A stretch of DNA of 64,000 nt from NCBI GenBank assembly GCA_002633025.1, contig NMRB01000022.1, positions 782,111 to 846,110 on the forward strand. Direction: 5' to 3'. This DNA comes from Notospermus geniculatus. Taxonomy: Eukaryota > Nemertea > Pilidiophora > Heteronemertea > Lineidae. Under the pieces are notes generated by a model that was given only the letters and a program-made list of their open reading frames with translations, had not been told where the DNA came from and made no database searches. Of the stretch, positions 44,701-55,323 are shown piece after piece. The position numbers and the translations under genes were made by a program. The stretch's first letter is position 1; each line of letters starts with the position of its first letter.

Positions 44701-47700
44701 GCTTACTGGCCGATATGGGTACCAGGTCAAACCATATTAACAAAATTATAAATCTCACTCTTTCATTGTATTGGATGAACCAATTTTGCACCCAATCACA
44801 CCACTTCACCTGGTGAGTTTGTCACAGATGTATTCACACCAACACAAGATCATGTGAAAAAGAAAAGGAGTTGTGACAAATTGGCCCCAATATTGTGCCA
44901 TCAAGTATAAATGACACGCATATGACTTACATGACAGATCATCTATGACAAAAAATCCAGATATTGTGCCAAAGAATATCCTTACCCAATCATTGAAATT
45001 TTTCTGGGTGGTTGTGAGAAATAGATTTCAGAAGATCGACAAAACTTTCTGGAAAGCTGTTGACTTTGCTTTCCCAGGCTTTCGACTTTAGAGAAGAAGT
45101 CAAAAGGTGCCATCACCTCAAGGCTGGTTCACATCAAAATTTGATGTGAACCAGCCTTGATTCAAATGCCACGTGAGGCATGGATTTGATGTGTTTTAAA
45201 TCTTAATGAATCATTGGAATGGTCCTGAAAACATTAGAACTGATCGGTATCCTGGTTTGGTCAGTGCATATTCGCTCTTAAACTATACTAAAGTAAGAAT
45301 ACTTTCATTGGAAATAGATATCCCCTGGAGCAATTTTGATAATTTTTCGATATTTCTTGCTGTTTTTCTCATCAAGAATGTCAACTTCAACAGCATTAAT
45401 TGCGTAGACTAAATATGATATTCAATCAATAGAGAATATCCGAAAATAAGTAAAGCATTATGGTTACCATGGGACCAAATCCAAGGCCAAGGGACAATGC
45501 ATGATGGTGAAGAACAGCCATTCGCCGTTGATATTCAACAACATATTTGTTATCAAGGTTTTTAGAGTAATGTCTTTTCTCATTGCAGGCAAAGGGAGTG
45601 TGAGAGAAATCATCAAGCATTCTGTGGAAATGCAGTAAGACTATAGCATTGAGAATAACTGAGGACATCCTTCACAACAGGGGTTTTTACTCGCTCCTCT
45701 TCATCCACTAACAAACTTTTTGTGTGAGTGTATGAAGAGGAGCGAGACCCAAACCCTGCTATGGGAGATTAATCTGAGGACATCCAACAGTTCATTGGGG
45801 TTAATGGTAAATACAATGTCCCAAAGAGTCCTAGCCTTATTGAAACTTCCATGGGAACTGAGAGTTGCCTCGTCCAAGCAAAGATAAGATACTACATGTA
45901 CAATAACTTCAGAGACAGACACACAAAGGTTTCACCCCCTTGACAAATCCATGTCAAGATTATTTGCCTAGGTGACCTGCCCATTCATGGGATCACCAAA
46001 GAGCATCTATTGAGGTGATTCTGCAACTGGACCGGTAGTATCGGACTGTATGAAATGGAACCGTCAGTGCTTGCAGGTCACTGTGCAACCCACATTTAAG
46101 AAAGCTAATCTGTCCCGAGATGAGAGAAAAGAAGATACGACTGTTTCCATAGAGATGGACCAAGAGAGATAATGAAACATTTGTGTGATTTTCAGACTGG
46201 TGACACAGGTGTCTGTAGCAGCCATTCATCTTGTGATAATAGGGAATGTGGGAGGCTGGTTATCAAAACAGGTTTCCTTATGAAAAATAGAGCAGGCGAA
46301 TTCAATGGTAAAACCCAATTTGTCATTCACAGGTGGTATTCAATATCTCAAGTGTTTTTCACAACTTTCTCTGACAAAATGGCCAATGATGGTGTAGTTC
46401 TTTCTTGATGAGGGATACATCCTTAGCCTCAGGCTCCTTATGTCACCAAGATACAGGTCTATCTCATCTTAATCATTGTTGTGGTAACCAAAATTTTTTT
46501 TTATTGGTAAGTTGAGAAAAGGAAAAATTTCAACACACTAGACATCAAAACAACTTTGGGCGCCAAAAAGGAAGGAACCTTGACATTGTCAAAAAAACCA
46601 TGGCTACCAGTACTATATTTAGAACAACAAACAAGAAGACACCACTGTGTCCACAGAGTGTGCCATCATATGGGTAACCCAGACTTATTGTTTGATTAGG
46701 TTTGGTGGATCAATGGTTGTGATAAGTGTGTCTATCTTAGGTAATAGCAAAAATAGACCTATTTTTGGTTGGATTGTCAGTTATAATTTGAAGTGACACT
46801 TTGACAACAGGCCACTTCGGCTGTTTAGACGACAGGCAAAAATCCACGTGCGATCCGATCGAATCCGATTGTGGTTCAAAATTCTTGCGTGTAAATGCTA
46901 CCCAATGCAGTCCAATGTGGATTTAAAATGGTCCCGAATCCATCACTGAACCGCATTCATTGGACCACATGCGACCAAATTCAAATCTCGTCTAAACGCA
47001 AATGAGACCCAATGCGGGTCGATCGGATCCAATCGGATTGAATCTGAATGTGGTTTTTTGGCTTGTCGTCTTTAAAACGGCCCTAATATCAACCCTTGTG
47101 ACAATAAATATGTGTGGCGGTCTAGGAAAACCCGGTGGATGTCGCATTTGAGGAAACTGTTAATGGCCTTGACGAACCTGCACATTTCAATAGCTGACAT
47201 GTACTACATAACAGGTAAACAGTAGCTAGGCCTAGTAGATCAATGCACAGGCAATCTGACAGCCCTTGTTGATCATTCAGCGACATCCGCCAGGTTTTCC
47301 TAGACTACCACACATATAGTGCCAACATTATTCTTCTGCCTTGGAACACTGCTCCCAGCTACTCGTACCCACAGGGATCTATGTGCCCAGAAAAAAAGCC
47401 GTGGATATTGAGGAGTCACAACAGAAGCAGTAAAACAAAAGATATTAAAAGTACACTTACAAAACATTCAGCAGCATCATCCATAATTCCAAGCTGGAAT
47501 CTTTGTTGGTTGACAAAACTCTCCGCTAGGGCCTTACGGAGCCGATCAGGGGGAAGCACACTTTGATCACTGAATTGAAACTGGGTAAAAATCACCTGCA
47601 AATAGAATTGGTTGAGGAGCATGAGTAATGATTTGAAAGAGGCCTGGGCATTAATTTGACTTTTGTATGAGTCATTTTGATACGCCTAAAATTTGACGGG

Positions 47701-49552
47701 GCACTCATATCATGAGAGGTCATTTCCTATGTTTAGGCTTTGGTAATGCCCATTTCCTGTGATACAAGGATCAAAGTATGACCAAGAATGACTCAAAATG
47801 ACCATTTGAGTCATTCATATCAAGCTTGGATATAGCAAGTACAGTTAGCCCACTTGATCCAAGGGTGTTTGTACCATGCAATGATGGTAATACGTACAAA
47901 AGGCAAAAAAGAGGAAATTGCAAAACAAAGTAACGGTACTGCAGGGAACTAGGGAATACTATTGAATGATGCTTACACAGCGATTGTACCTCAAGGTAAA
48001 GAAATTGCTCCAGCAACAAATCACAATCAATGCAACACAATCTTTGTTATCACAAATGTATGTTGAACAAACACAAAAAATCATAATATGGTAATATCAA
48101 ATTGAATTGCACAGAACCACTAAATTCAGGAAATAGTGTCAGGAAATTGTCAATCTGTTTTATTCTAGAACATTCTATTATCCAAATAAAAAGTGTTATT
48201 CTTCTAGGCAGACATAACAACTTTTTTCATTTAATGATAACAATGGTGTTATCCCCATATTTCTTCTCCGATGGAGACAATTACAGACGAGGTACACTAT
48301 TGGACTGTGCCGAAAGCAAGTGGAATACATGTACTTGTACTTGAGATGGCGATCATGTACCCTGGAGTCTTGCATCCTGAGGTAATCAAGGGTTTAGTGC
48401 TTGTCACAGCAGATTGTGGGGTGATGACGGAGCTAACCCTGATTACATCAGGATGGGAGTCATGATGTTGACATCAGTGAAGCTACATGCTTGGACGAGT
48501 TATGTCAGTATACTTCCTCCAAGCTAAATGTAAGCAATATTGTTACTTTTCTCCCAAAATGCAAAGCTTAAGTCAAGATATTCTTGTTGGTACCAAAAGT
48601 CTACAAAATGGATGCTTTGATTCAGACCAGATTCAAACATCACTGACACGAGAATGGTTTCCTCTTTCTGACAAAAGAGGTAATGATATGCGGTAATTAA
48701 CTTGCAGACTGCAGAGGTGAGGAGTCTCCTTGAGACAACTTCATCCTCATGTCTAGTCATATTGATCTGGCGCTTCTGAACACACAGGAAATGTTATGGT
48801 AATGAAGAACTGGGAGCTTGGTGGAAAATCAAGTAAGTGGTGTGGGTGGCAGTGGTTGCCAGTAGGGGTCGAACATTTAAGTGTTAAGGGCTGTCACTCT
48901 GAGTCTAATTAGTGAACAGCAGGAGTGCTCTGATGATTGCTGAGGTAATCTAAGTGCATTTAAAAGAAGATTACAAGACAGAATATGAATCAAGACAGAT
49001 ATCACTGATTTTGTATGCTTAGGGACAATTGGTGCTAATTGGGACAATGGTGATCTGAAGAACATGCAATTATGATCTTAGCTTTAGAAGACAGCGACCT
49101 GACAGCAAGTAGGCCTACTGCGAGTGACAAAATCACAGGTGGCGTGCTCAATCCTGCCCGAGGCCAGTGCAGGTCGGTTCGCTTTTACACGAGAGAATAA
49201 CCGACCTCCACCTACCTCCACCATCTCGAGACTGACACATACGCAACGAACCAAACTGGCCAAAGGAAGATGGAGATCATTTGTTTTGCTTTTACACGGG
49301 AAAAAAATGACCCCTCCTCAATCCAGTCTCGATCTGGAACGCACCCACACTAAGATAAGATCTTTGACATTTGCTTGTTGGTGGGATCACATTAAATTAT
49401 CTTGTTGCCAACAGAAACGGAGTTTAGATGATAAAAGATGTGAACCTATTCTTACTTACCTTGAGGGCACAGAATATGCAGGAATTGCCAAGGCAGGCAT
49501 GGCCCGATAATATTCGAAAACTGCGTCGGAAAACATCCAGATGCCATAATAC
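26092..49552 (-). CDS. USP53/54: USP53/54-like gene: single-copy 5' exons plus copy-2 exons (partial)
   Basis: Homologue of vertebrate USP53/USP54, members of the ubiquitin-specific protease (C19) family. These were long annotated as inactive and later reported to act on K63-linked ubiquitin chains; vertebrate USP53 is linked to cell junctions. Read on the minus strand, exons are 49,460-49,552, 47,461-47,595, 35,208-35,401, 34,738-34,849, 34,411-34,563, 33,892-34,204, [exon 7 missing], 33,321-33,452, 33,073-33,192, 32,685-32,859, 30,776-32,304, 30,450-30,620, 27,497-27,534 and 26,092-26,790. All present exons keep their frame and GT/AG borders. The USP core carries the family signature [11 protein letters not shown], a QFQ...MDDAAECF segment, a C-x4-C and C-x-C cysteine set, and YYGKHYSTF with the catalytic-position His. 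The catalytic Cys exon is not seen and the 5' end is missing. Exon 7 is absent because of a sequence gap. Confidence 0.88.
27497..27534 (-). CDS. USP53/54: USP53/54-like exon 13, copy 2 (38-nt microexon)
   Basis: 38 nt between CATTCAG and GTAAGTAT. It supplies [12 protein letters not shown] and exactly repairs the frame between exon 12 (one base over) and exon 14 (phase 0). It is identical to the copy-1 microexon. Confidence 0.87.
27633..27926. mobile_element. 294-bp inverted-repeat element, copy 2 only
   Basis: The left end CTAAAGGTGCCCACAGGT-CGACATTGCGTC mirrors the right end GACGCAATGTC-AACCTGTGGGCACCCTTAG, and the match extends inward through GAAGCAACTCG. At the same place copy 1 (near 9,573) runs straight from TAAATATC to AAGGTCCCCCC. 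Interior AGCAACT/AGTTGC motifs recur. No coding capacity. Confidence 0.85.
28312..29226 (+). mobile_element. Long member of hairpin-ended element family, copy 2 only
   Basis: 915-bp insertion beginning AAATGGTCCATGGACCATGT-GCTCAC and ending AAGCTCACGAGTGAGCTAAAAA. Copy 1 is uninterrupted at the same point (near 9,977), proving a discrete insertion. The interior contains three tandem units of about 145 bp, marked by CTGGCGGCCATATTGGA at 28,448, 28,594 and 28,739, with a decayed fourth near 29,029. A GACGACGGACGACGG tract precedes the 3' hairpin. No protein-coding domain; non-autonomous. Helitron/Helentron kinship is possible but unproven. Confidence 0.85.
30450..30620 (-). CDS. USP53/54: USP53/54-like exon 12, copy 2 (first C-terminal cysteine cluster)
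   Basis: 171 nt, after CTTGCAG. It encodes [18 protein letters not shown] and then VCIKC, a CxxC...CxCxxC cluster that looks like a zinc ribbon, then a Lys/Ser-rich stretch ending HPDDHG. One substitution (N to D) separates it from copy 1. Confidence 0.88.
30776..32304 (-). CDS. USP53/54: USP53/54-like exon 11, copy 2 (disordered tail with polyproline motifs)
   Basis: 1,529 nt (509 codons plus partial). Low-complexity Ser/Asn/Gln-rich sequence. It includes [14 protein letters not shown] and [14 protein letters not shown], candidate SH3/EVH1-type ligands (PPPPVRR fits PxxPxR), and a Gln/His-rich end. About 14 amino acids differ from copy 1, nearly all in the N-terminal half; the C-terminal half is almost identical. 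Confidence 0.9.
32386..32541. mobile_element. CAGGGGC-ended element with 5-bp target duplication (copy 2)
   Basis: Counterpart of 15,201-15,341, flanked by GTTTG (32,381-32,385 and 32,542-32,546), with the fuller internal TTGGCCAAAAGGGGAGT segment shared with the 62,711 element. Confidence 0.8.
32685..32859 (-). CDS. USP53/54: USP53/54-like exon 10, copy 2
   Basis: 175 nt. It encodes [20 protein letters not shown] and [20 protein letters not shown] and ends GDQQ before a GTAAAA donor. It continues the helical segment from exon 9. Splice sites and phase match copy 1. Confidence 0.85.
33073..33192 (-). CDS. USP53/54: USP53/54-like exon 9, copy 2 (helical segment)
   Basis: 120 nt, starting [20 protein letters not shown] and ending [10 protein letters not shown]. 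Predicted to be helical, it resembles in layout the helical region that USP53/54 proteins carry in the middle of their tail (inference). Confidence 0.85.
33321..33452 (-). CDS. USP53/54: USP53/54-like exon 8, copy 2
   Basis: 132 nt, matching 16,268-16,399. It encodes a [20 protein letters not shown] segment ending SSYEKLG. Its acceptor lies only 8 bases from the N at 33,460, so the exon is intact but its upstream partner, exon 7, is missing from this copy. Confidence 0.85.
33460..33460. other. Sequence gap marker inside copy 2
   Basis: A single N joins DNA equivalent to 16,405 directly to DNA equivalent to 18,790 of copy 1, removing about 2.39 kb with exon 7, the 94-bp MITE and half of the intron-6 element. 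The right edge falls inside the large hairpin of that element. The true gap length is not given by the N. Confidence 0.9.
33892..34204 (-). CDS. USP53/54: USP53/54-like exon 6, copy 2 (His box of USP domain)
   Basis: 313 nt. It encodes [20 protein letters not shown], then [30 protein letters not shown] and [13 protein letters not shown]. The His of GKHYS is at the catalytic His position and the DD after TYF is at the third-residue position. The encoded protein is identical to copy 1, in contrast to the diverged tail exons. It is followed upstream by the damaged stretch leading to the N at 33,460. Confidence 0.94.
34411..34563 (-). CDS. USP53/54: USP53/54-like exon 5, copy 2 (USP domain)
   Basis: 153 nt, 51 codons, phase 0 at both ends. 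It encodes [20 protein letters not shown] then [20 protein letters not shown] and ends RLTD. [20 protein letters not shown] is a clear USP53/54 signature. Confidence 0.93.
34738..34849 (-). CDS. USP53/54: USP53/54-like exon 4, copy 2
   Basis: 112 nt after TTTCAG. It encodes [20 protein letters not shown] followed by [17 protein letters not shown], the linker that in USP54 precedes CPSNCG. It ends in phase 0 at GTAAGT. It is fully syntenic and in frame with its neighbours. Confidence 0.9.
34957..35149. mobile_element. MITE in intron 3, copy 2
   Basis: Counterpart of 20,386-20,577 with the same inverted arms (GTGACAGCAAAATGAGTCAG and GACTCATTTTGCTGTCAC). A minus-strand ORF crossing it is an artefact. 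Confidence 0.8.
35208..35401 (-). CDS. USP53/54: USP53/54-like exon 3, copy 2 (zinc-binding part of USP domain)
   Basis: 194 nt, entering in phase 0 and leaving two bases of a codon. It encodes [20 protein letters not shown], then C-x4-C (KCQVPHC), [17 protein letters not shown] and PLPFNQMV. The two cysteine pairs match the family zinc-binding site. The protein is unchanged relative to copy 1. Confidence 0.92.
35402..40092 (-). other. Intron 2 part within copy 2
   Basis: Intron DNA between exon 2 (47,461) and exon 3 of copy 2. Collinear with 20,839-25,474. It holds polymorphic octamers at 36,804, 38,823 and 39,674. Nothing coding seen. Confidence 0.65.
45118..45160. repeat. Perfect 21-bp-arm palindrome with 1-nt centre
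   Basis: TCAAGGCTGGTTCACATCAA-A, one base, then the exact inverse complement. It looks like two inverted ends of a MITE with the interior deleted. Confidence 0.9.
45678..45766. repeat. Hairpin with CTCGCTCCTCTTCAT arms
   Basis: Imperfect arms of about 35-40 bp: CAGGGGTTTTTACTCGCTCC-TCTTCAT on the left and its inverse (ATGAAGAGGAGCGAGACCC-AAACCCTG) on the right, separated by about 20 bp. Confidence 0.8.
46810..47093. mobile_element. MITE with about 60-bp inverted repeats
   Basis: The left arm GGCTGTTTAGACGACAGGCA and CGATCCGATCGAATCCGATT is mirrored by AATCGGATTGAATC and TGGCTTGTCGTCTTTAAAAC-GGCC on the right. The centre carries ATGCGGACC/ACCGCAT-type repeats. About 284 bp, non-coding. Confidence 0.82.
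47109..47316. mobile_element. MITE with about 37-bp inverted repeats
   Basis: The left end TATGTGTGGCGGTCTAGGAA and CCCGGTGGATGTCGC is mirrored by GCGACATCCGCCAGGTTTTC and CTAGACTACCACACATA. 208 bp, only 145 bp from exon 2. Confidence 0.85.
47461..47595 (-). CDS. USP53/54: USP53/54-like exon 2 (USP domain)
   Basis: 135 nt, 45 codons, phase 0 at both ends. It starts [20 protein letters not shown] after TTTGCAG and ends [10 protein letters not shown] before GTAAGT. The LPPD-x-LRKALAE and [15 protein letters not shown] patterns are hallmarks of USP53/54. The following exon ([12 protein letters not shown]) continues the family order exactly. It is the last single-copy exon, and the duplication boundary lies in the intron after it. 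Confidence 0.93.
47596..49459 (-). other. Intron 1 of those seen
   Basis: 1.86-kb intron between exon 1 and exon 2. It includes the hairpin at 48,373-48,455 and ordinary AT-rich DNA. Confidence 0.75.
48373..48455. repeat. Short hairpin element in intron 1
   Basis: Arms CATCCTGAGGTAATCAAGGG and its inverse CCCTGATTACATCAGGATG around a 33-bp loop, extended by TTTAG/CTAA. Confidence 0.75.
49460..49552 (-). CDS. USP53/54: USP53/54-like exon 1 of those seen (USP domain, after the Cys box)
   Basis: 93 nt, 31 codons, phase 0 at both ends. It begins after TTTTAG with [13 protein letters not shown] and ends CIFCALK before GTAAGT. In USP53/54 this stretch directly follows the catalytic-cysteine motif (consensus N-x-C-F-L-N-S). 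The CxxxxCIFC-type cysteines are retained. It is too short to stand out as an ORF and was found by motif. Confidence 0.92.
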
Positions 49553-51025
49553 CTAAAACGATAAAATTGACAATGTGATGAATTAACGGTGCAGAAAATC
49601 GACATATGTTAGGAAAGTCCTGGAAGTGCCAATTCGTGCCAGTCTTTGGTGAATTTATAAGATCTGTTAATCCATGAAATGCAACTCCACCTTTGTAAAC
49701 AAGCAGGGAAGAGGACATTTATCAGAGTGTGGATGGTGGTTGACAAACTTCATCATCATTAATAAATCAAAAGCTAATGGTCTGTTGAAACGGAACTGAG
49801 ATTTCCAATTGGTTTTGCCGGAACATGAAAAATCCATCAATCATTACAATGAAGGTAAAGACATCCTTGTTGTAACAACTTCCTCCATCAAGGAAGAATG
49901 ATCATGTCTATTGCATAGTGGACATGACAAGAGCTCTATTATTAAGACGCTTTCCAATATAAATTGACAGGAGATTTCAATGAGGAGCAATGCATAAATG
50001 TAAATGCAAAGAAAGCAATGCAAAAACATAAGTGCAAAAAAGTGCACCAGCAATTACCCGTGCTGCGAGGGGGGTATGCTTACAATCGTTTGGCAGCACT
50101 CGCGAGTACTGGCCGACATTAAACTTCGACAACTAACTTCTACTATTAACAGAACTGCAACATACTATCAGGATTGATATCTGAGTTTAATCTGATCGAT
50201 TTGTCCCTCATGGCATTGAACAACCTTGTTTCTTGATTGACACTTTTACCGAAGATATCAAGAGTTGTGGCCAGGGTCAATCAATGCCTATAAGTACCGG
50301 TAATTGTAAGTTGTAAATTGAACTTCCGCACCAGAAATTAGTGAAGAGTCTCCCTCCATCCAGCTGATATGTATTATACTATGAACTACATGTACTTTGT
50401 TGTGATGTACTTTTCAGCTCATAAGAAAGGGCTCCCGTTGGTTTACATCGATATAGGCCTAGGCCTATAGGGTTGCCACATGTTGGTGAATGTAATTCGA
50501 AATCATATGACAAATTGGATACATAGCATCAGATTACCTTTGGTGACACCTGCTTAGTATGGATGTGTATAGATTAAGTACCACTTGCTGTACCAGATTA
50601 CATTACATGTATTGTCCCTGATGATCCAAACTTTATAATGTAACCTATCAGGTGAACAACATTGCTTCATTAATTTCCTTGACCTAGCACCAACCATACT
50701 CATTGAAACACACACAGTCAATTGATTACTCAGGAGCAGAATGACTCGAAAAAGAAACCAATACCAGTTGACCATACATATCCTTCCTCTCTTTCTCATG
50801 GGACAAATTTCCTTGATCAATAGTTTCCGAACTGGGGGTTCATTTGGTGCACAGTTATTGAGTCAGTCAGATCAGCAAGTTGCTGATAAATCCTAGAGAT
50901 TTTCTTATTGGTATATGTTCAGGTTTCCTGAGTCAAGTTCCAATGAGAGGAAGCTAATCAAACATTGCAAGTATTATTATGGAGGTAAATTGGGTTCAGA
51001 AGTATTGATAATCAAGGGAAACTAA

Positions 51026-51153
51026 GGGCTGTATTCACGGTCGGACTTCAGCTTCAAGTACAGCTTAAGTTAGACTCTCTCTGTGCTTGAAGCATTGAGA
51101 AAGTTCAGACTTTAATGAAAGTGTGGCTGAAGTCCGACCCGTACATACTGCCC
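51026..51153. mobile_element. 128-bp MITE with TAA target duplication
   Basis: The left end GGGCTGTATTCACGGTCGGA-CTTCAGC mirrors the right end GCTGAAGTCCGACCCGTACA-TACTGCCC. Flanked by TAA at 51,023-51,025 and 51,154-51,156, as expected for PIF/Harbinger-type insertion (TWA). Confidence 0.85.
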
Positions 51154-53218
51154 TAAGTTTGCGTGCTTAACTTCATAACTCCTGCAGCAAGAGGCACATC
51201 ATCCAGAGTGCTGACGGTTGTCATAGGACCCAAAACCTGGCAAGGGTGCTTCCTGCTTCAAAATAGCAAACTTTCATCTTAAGGAAAATGTGCTTCTCAG
51301 TTAACAACTGCAACCGCACATGAGCACCTGAGGGCCCTCACTGTGACCAATATAAGTGACCATTCTAAAGACAAGAACTAGAAAAATACTTGATACACCT
51401 CACATTTCTTGGGTCAACAGCCTTCGGAAGAATTCTTAACTAGTTCTTGTGACACCTCAAGCAGTATCAATTGACAGTCAAAAATTCCAGTTACTAGGCA
51501 TGCCACATGCCCAGCAGCATTCTTTCCAAGTGTTACTTAACACTTCAACGAAGGACCAAGGAGGCACTCACTAACAATTTAAAGGGAGATGTACCAGTAG
51601 AGAAGAAGTGGTACCCTAACCATTTGAATTTGTCCCCGATCCTTGTGCCTGAGTTACATCCTCAATCCTCATGATAGAATTAAAGGGTCAAAATGAACCT
51701 CTGGCATCATCAACCTGAGACAATCAATACTTGTGTTTTGCTGGTGTCAAAATTGACTCGATCAGCTACATACTCTTTTAAAAAGACCGAATTTGGCACA
51801 CTGCTCTAAGTATTCCATGTATGTATGTCAGGTGTCCTGAAGGGCCCTCATGAACAACGCACAGCGTCCAACAGTTCGACTTGTTTACCAACGCTTTGAA
51901 TTATACATTGAAGTGAATAGATTTTTTTCTGATTTGCACGCACGGTTGATGCAAGGAGGTTGATACACAGCCAGGTGACACAAGAGAGGACATGGAAAGT
52001 TAAAGTGAAATTTTAAGGTCAAAGCACAATAATGTCATATTGCAAACTGGCAAAATTGGGATACAACACCGGACAGAGAAGATGCCAAAACACATTCTAC
52101 TGATGTCCCTGGTCATTTTCGAATCTTTTGCTTTTAACTAAGAGGGAAAATGAGAGTACCCAAGCCTGAGTTCTTCAGATATTTTCCCCTTTTTTACAAT
52201 GTTTCAGGTTCATCTTTCGGAATCAGTATACTTGCTCATCAAGTTTTCCCAACTCGCAATTGCTTGTTCCCTGACAAAGTAAATTTGCCAGTTCTGGGAC
52301 TTCAGGAATGAATATCCTTCAAAATTTCCCACAGTTGAGGATTGGCAAAGTTAATAACATCTTCTTTTAAAGCGGGAACCCTTGTCCAACCCATCTGATT
52401 GTATACACTCGCTATGACCTAAGGGAGACACTGCCAACACATCAAGAGGAATTCAGGTCATCATAATATTTTCAGAGGATTTTTCGCAGAATAGGCCCAT
52501 GATGAAGGCTAGCTGTTAAGATGCGCTTATTATAGAGTGTAGGATTCACAAAAGAGAAGATAAAGAGCAATTTGTCAGGCTTTTTACAACAAGAATTGGA
52601 TATTCTACGACATGACTTCATGAAAAGCTCTGTGACCAAAGAGGTGATTGACACCACGCAGGTAAATGACATACGTCTGATAGAGTAATAATACACCAAC
52701 CACCAACTCCTTACGGGTCAATCTAAACATCAATACACCGAAATACATCAAATGGAAAATATTTTTGCTTCAAATGTTTGACAACTTGAGATCAAAACCG
52801 TAAGCACTCATTTATAAGAATTTAAAGGTGACCTGCTAACATCGTAATCATACCTTACACAATTCTGATATTTGCGTGTAACAATGAGTAAATGGCAACA
52901 ATTAAAATGATGCCTGGAGCCACAGCTATGTGAAGAGATGAAGTTGTCGATACGCCCTCGGAGCTTAATTGGCTACAGGAATATGTTTTGGACAAAAGAG
53001 GATCTGGACTGGAAAGATTGCCAGCTCCGCCTATCTAGCATTCGGAAAGACACCAAAGCAGTGATGTGCCACTGCATGTGTTGCCAGTGACAACATATAC
53101 GGTGAGAATCAGATTTTCTCACATTTACTATTCACTCAGCCCTGATTGGCTACAGATTGTCCTGGCTTTGACAGCTGTCAGTGGTGTTGTCATGTCCTAT
53201 CCTGTCAGTATCCTTGAT

Positions 53219-53673
53219 CAGGGGTTTAGATAATTTTTTTAAGACAGGAGTACTGTACTCATCTTGCATATAGTGAGTGCGTACACTACTCTCCTGGCCC
53301 CTGTAAAGTGGCGTATTTTATGCATGCGCAGCGCCACCAGCGCAGGATACACTGTAAGCTGTATATTGAGACCATGGAGACCTCACCAAAAACTGTGCAG
53401 TGAGACCTGGAAAGATTGCAAATGGCGGCCGTGTATTGCAAATGGCGGCCATGGCGGCAATCTCATCGTGTTTTGGAACTTTATGTGCGCTTGTAAGCAA
53501 GGCAGTTTTCAATTTCTTGCGTATTTGACGGATCATGAAGTATCATAGTGCGTATGGTACGCATCTGGGGCTTTTTTGACATGCGTATGTTACGTTTTAT
53601 GCACGATTTCACTTGCGTTTTTTCCAACAAGAGTTGCGTATTTACGCAAATACGCACGTTATCTAAACCCCTG
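53219..53673. mobile_element. hAT-like MITE, CAGGGGTTTAGATAA ends
   Basis: 455 bp with perfect 15-bp inverted ends CAGGGGTTTAGATAA, flanked by CTTGAT at 53,213-53,218 and 53,674-53,679. The interior has many GCGTATTT/ACGCAAATACGC subterminal motifs and two copies of TTGCAAATGGCGGCC. CAGGG-type ends are typical of hAT elements; the visible duplication is 6 bp rather than the usual 8. Confidence 0.85.
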
Positions 53674-55323
53674 CTTGATGTATGAGGAATCAATGAATTG
53701 TCCTGACAGACAGATACTTCCTTCATTTACAACTGGTGCGCTTGCTTTTTCAATTGGGAATGATGCAAATTTCCATTTACCAATTTCAGGAAGGGATATT
53801 TTCAGTGACACCAATAGTGATACCACTAGATCATACTTCAGTTTGTCTGGCTCCATGAAGTCCCATCATGGAAGATATTTACATAATAAGTTTTCACAAT
53901 TTGTGGAAACCATTATTTCATCCACGAGGTCCTCTGCATAAGCCTACACAGCTGCTGAAAGTAGGCACACATCAAACGATATAAGTGCCAGAGCTTCTCT
54001 ATATTAATACCCACTGGCCTTGCCTTCAACTCTCTGTGTGTATTTACATTCAATGATATCGAAAACACCTGTTACACATTCAATATAAAGCCCTTATAAT
54101 ATGCTTTGCCATGCCGTGGTACAACACATTATTAATCTATTCATGATATGGTGAATGTGGCTTCACGATGAGAGTACTATCATGCACCAATGTTTCACTA
54201 ATTAGAGATGAAAGTTGTGTTATAACTGCCATCATCGTTGGATTTCAATCTGCTCTATTGATGATATCGATGGCAGCACAATTAAGTATCAGCATGAATA
54301 TGTAGGCCTACATGTAACATGGTGTTATAAATTCATGGTATTAGTGTTCTATACCCCCTGATCATCATCATCTTGGGTCCTAATTTGCAAAAACCATCAT
54401 GCCAGTCTAGAATAGAAACAGTGAACTCTGGCTAGGGTTCCTACAGCCTGTGCAGCACCAACTTTAAGACCTTTTTAAGACCAAGTATCGGCAAAATTTA
54501 GGACCTATTTAAGACCTATTTTCTATTTTCGTAGCCTTTGAAATGCAAGCAGAATGTACCCAATTAGTTTCTTCATGTATTGGCTGCAGACCTTATATTT
54601 CGTCGTGATGTTTCTTCCATTTACATGTATTGCACTGATGCAAAACTGAAGGTGGTACCATAATTTTTCCATCTAAGGAAAACATGCGCCTGCACAGTGT
54701 ATAACCCATATGATTGGTGTTGAGGTCGTATTGCAGGCATAAAAAAATATAACGCCTAAAGAAGTGCATTTTACTTCAATATTTGATGAGATGTGTGTCC
54801 TGAGATCGGTCAATGCAAGACGCCCGTTGTGCAGGATGTCCATCTAAAAATACAATCCTTTTAGACGCACCACACACTTCCATTTAAATCTCAATGCAGT
54901 GCGACTATGGGGGTAAATAGATTATTATGGAAATTGGTGCCATGTACACAGAGCTGATATTTCAAAGATTTGCCAAAAAGCATGGATTGATCCCCGGGTA
55001 GCTAAAGGCTTTACTAAATGGGGTCACCCTGGTGAGGCTTACAAAGAGCTCGATCACACACTTCAGGCCGGGTGTGCTTGGAGAGAGATCTTTGTATTTA
55101 GAGACATGCAAAATGTAAAAAAAAATACAATGTACATTGTATATTCTAAGAATCATAGAAGTACTTGAAAGAACACAAACATCAAGTGCTTAGTTCATAT
55201 TGGCAGGATGGCTTTGACATTGGGCCTGTTGCTTCTGAAAAGCATTGCACTGATATGAGCCATATATCCAGCACTCTCTGGTGATATTGGGCCCTAATAC
55301 TCTGATAACCAGCAAACTAAGGC

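Larger units (their letters stand above)
40093..47460 (-). other. Single-copy part of intron 2
   Basis: About 7.4 kb with no recognised exon. It contains a twofold 26-bp repeat (CATGAAAATGCATACATATA unit) at about 41,785-41,834, hairpins at 45,118 and 45,678, and MITE-like elements at 46,810 and 47,109. Short ORFs here lack family features. Confidence 0.6.

Noticed and set aside
49124-49510. 128-codon plus-strand ORF overlapping exon 1 of the USP gene
   Set aside because: Overlaps a confirmed minus-strand exon and shows no family features.
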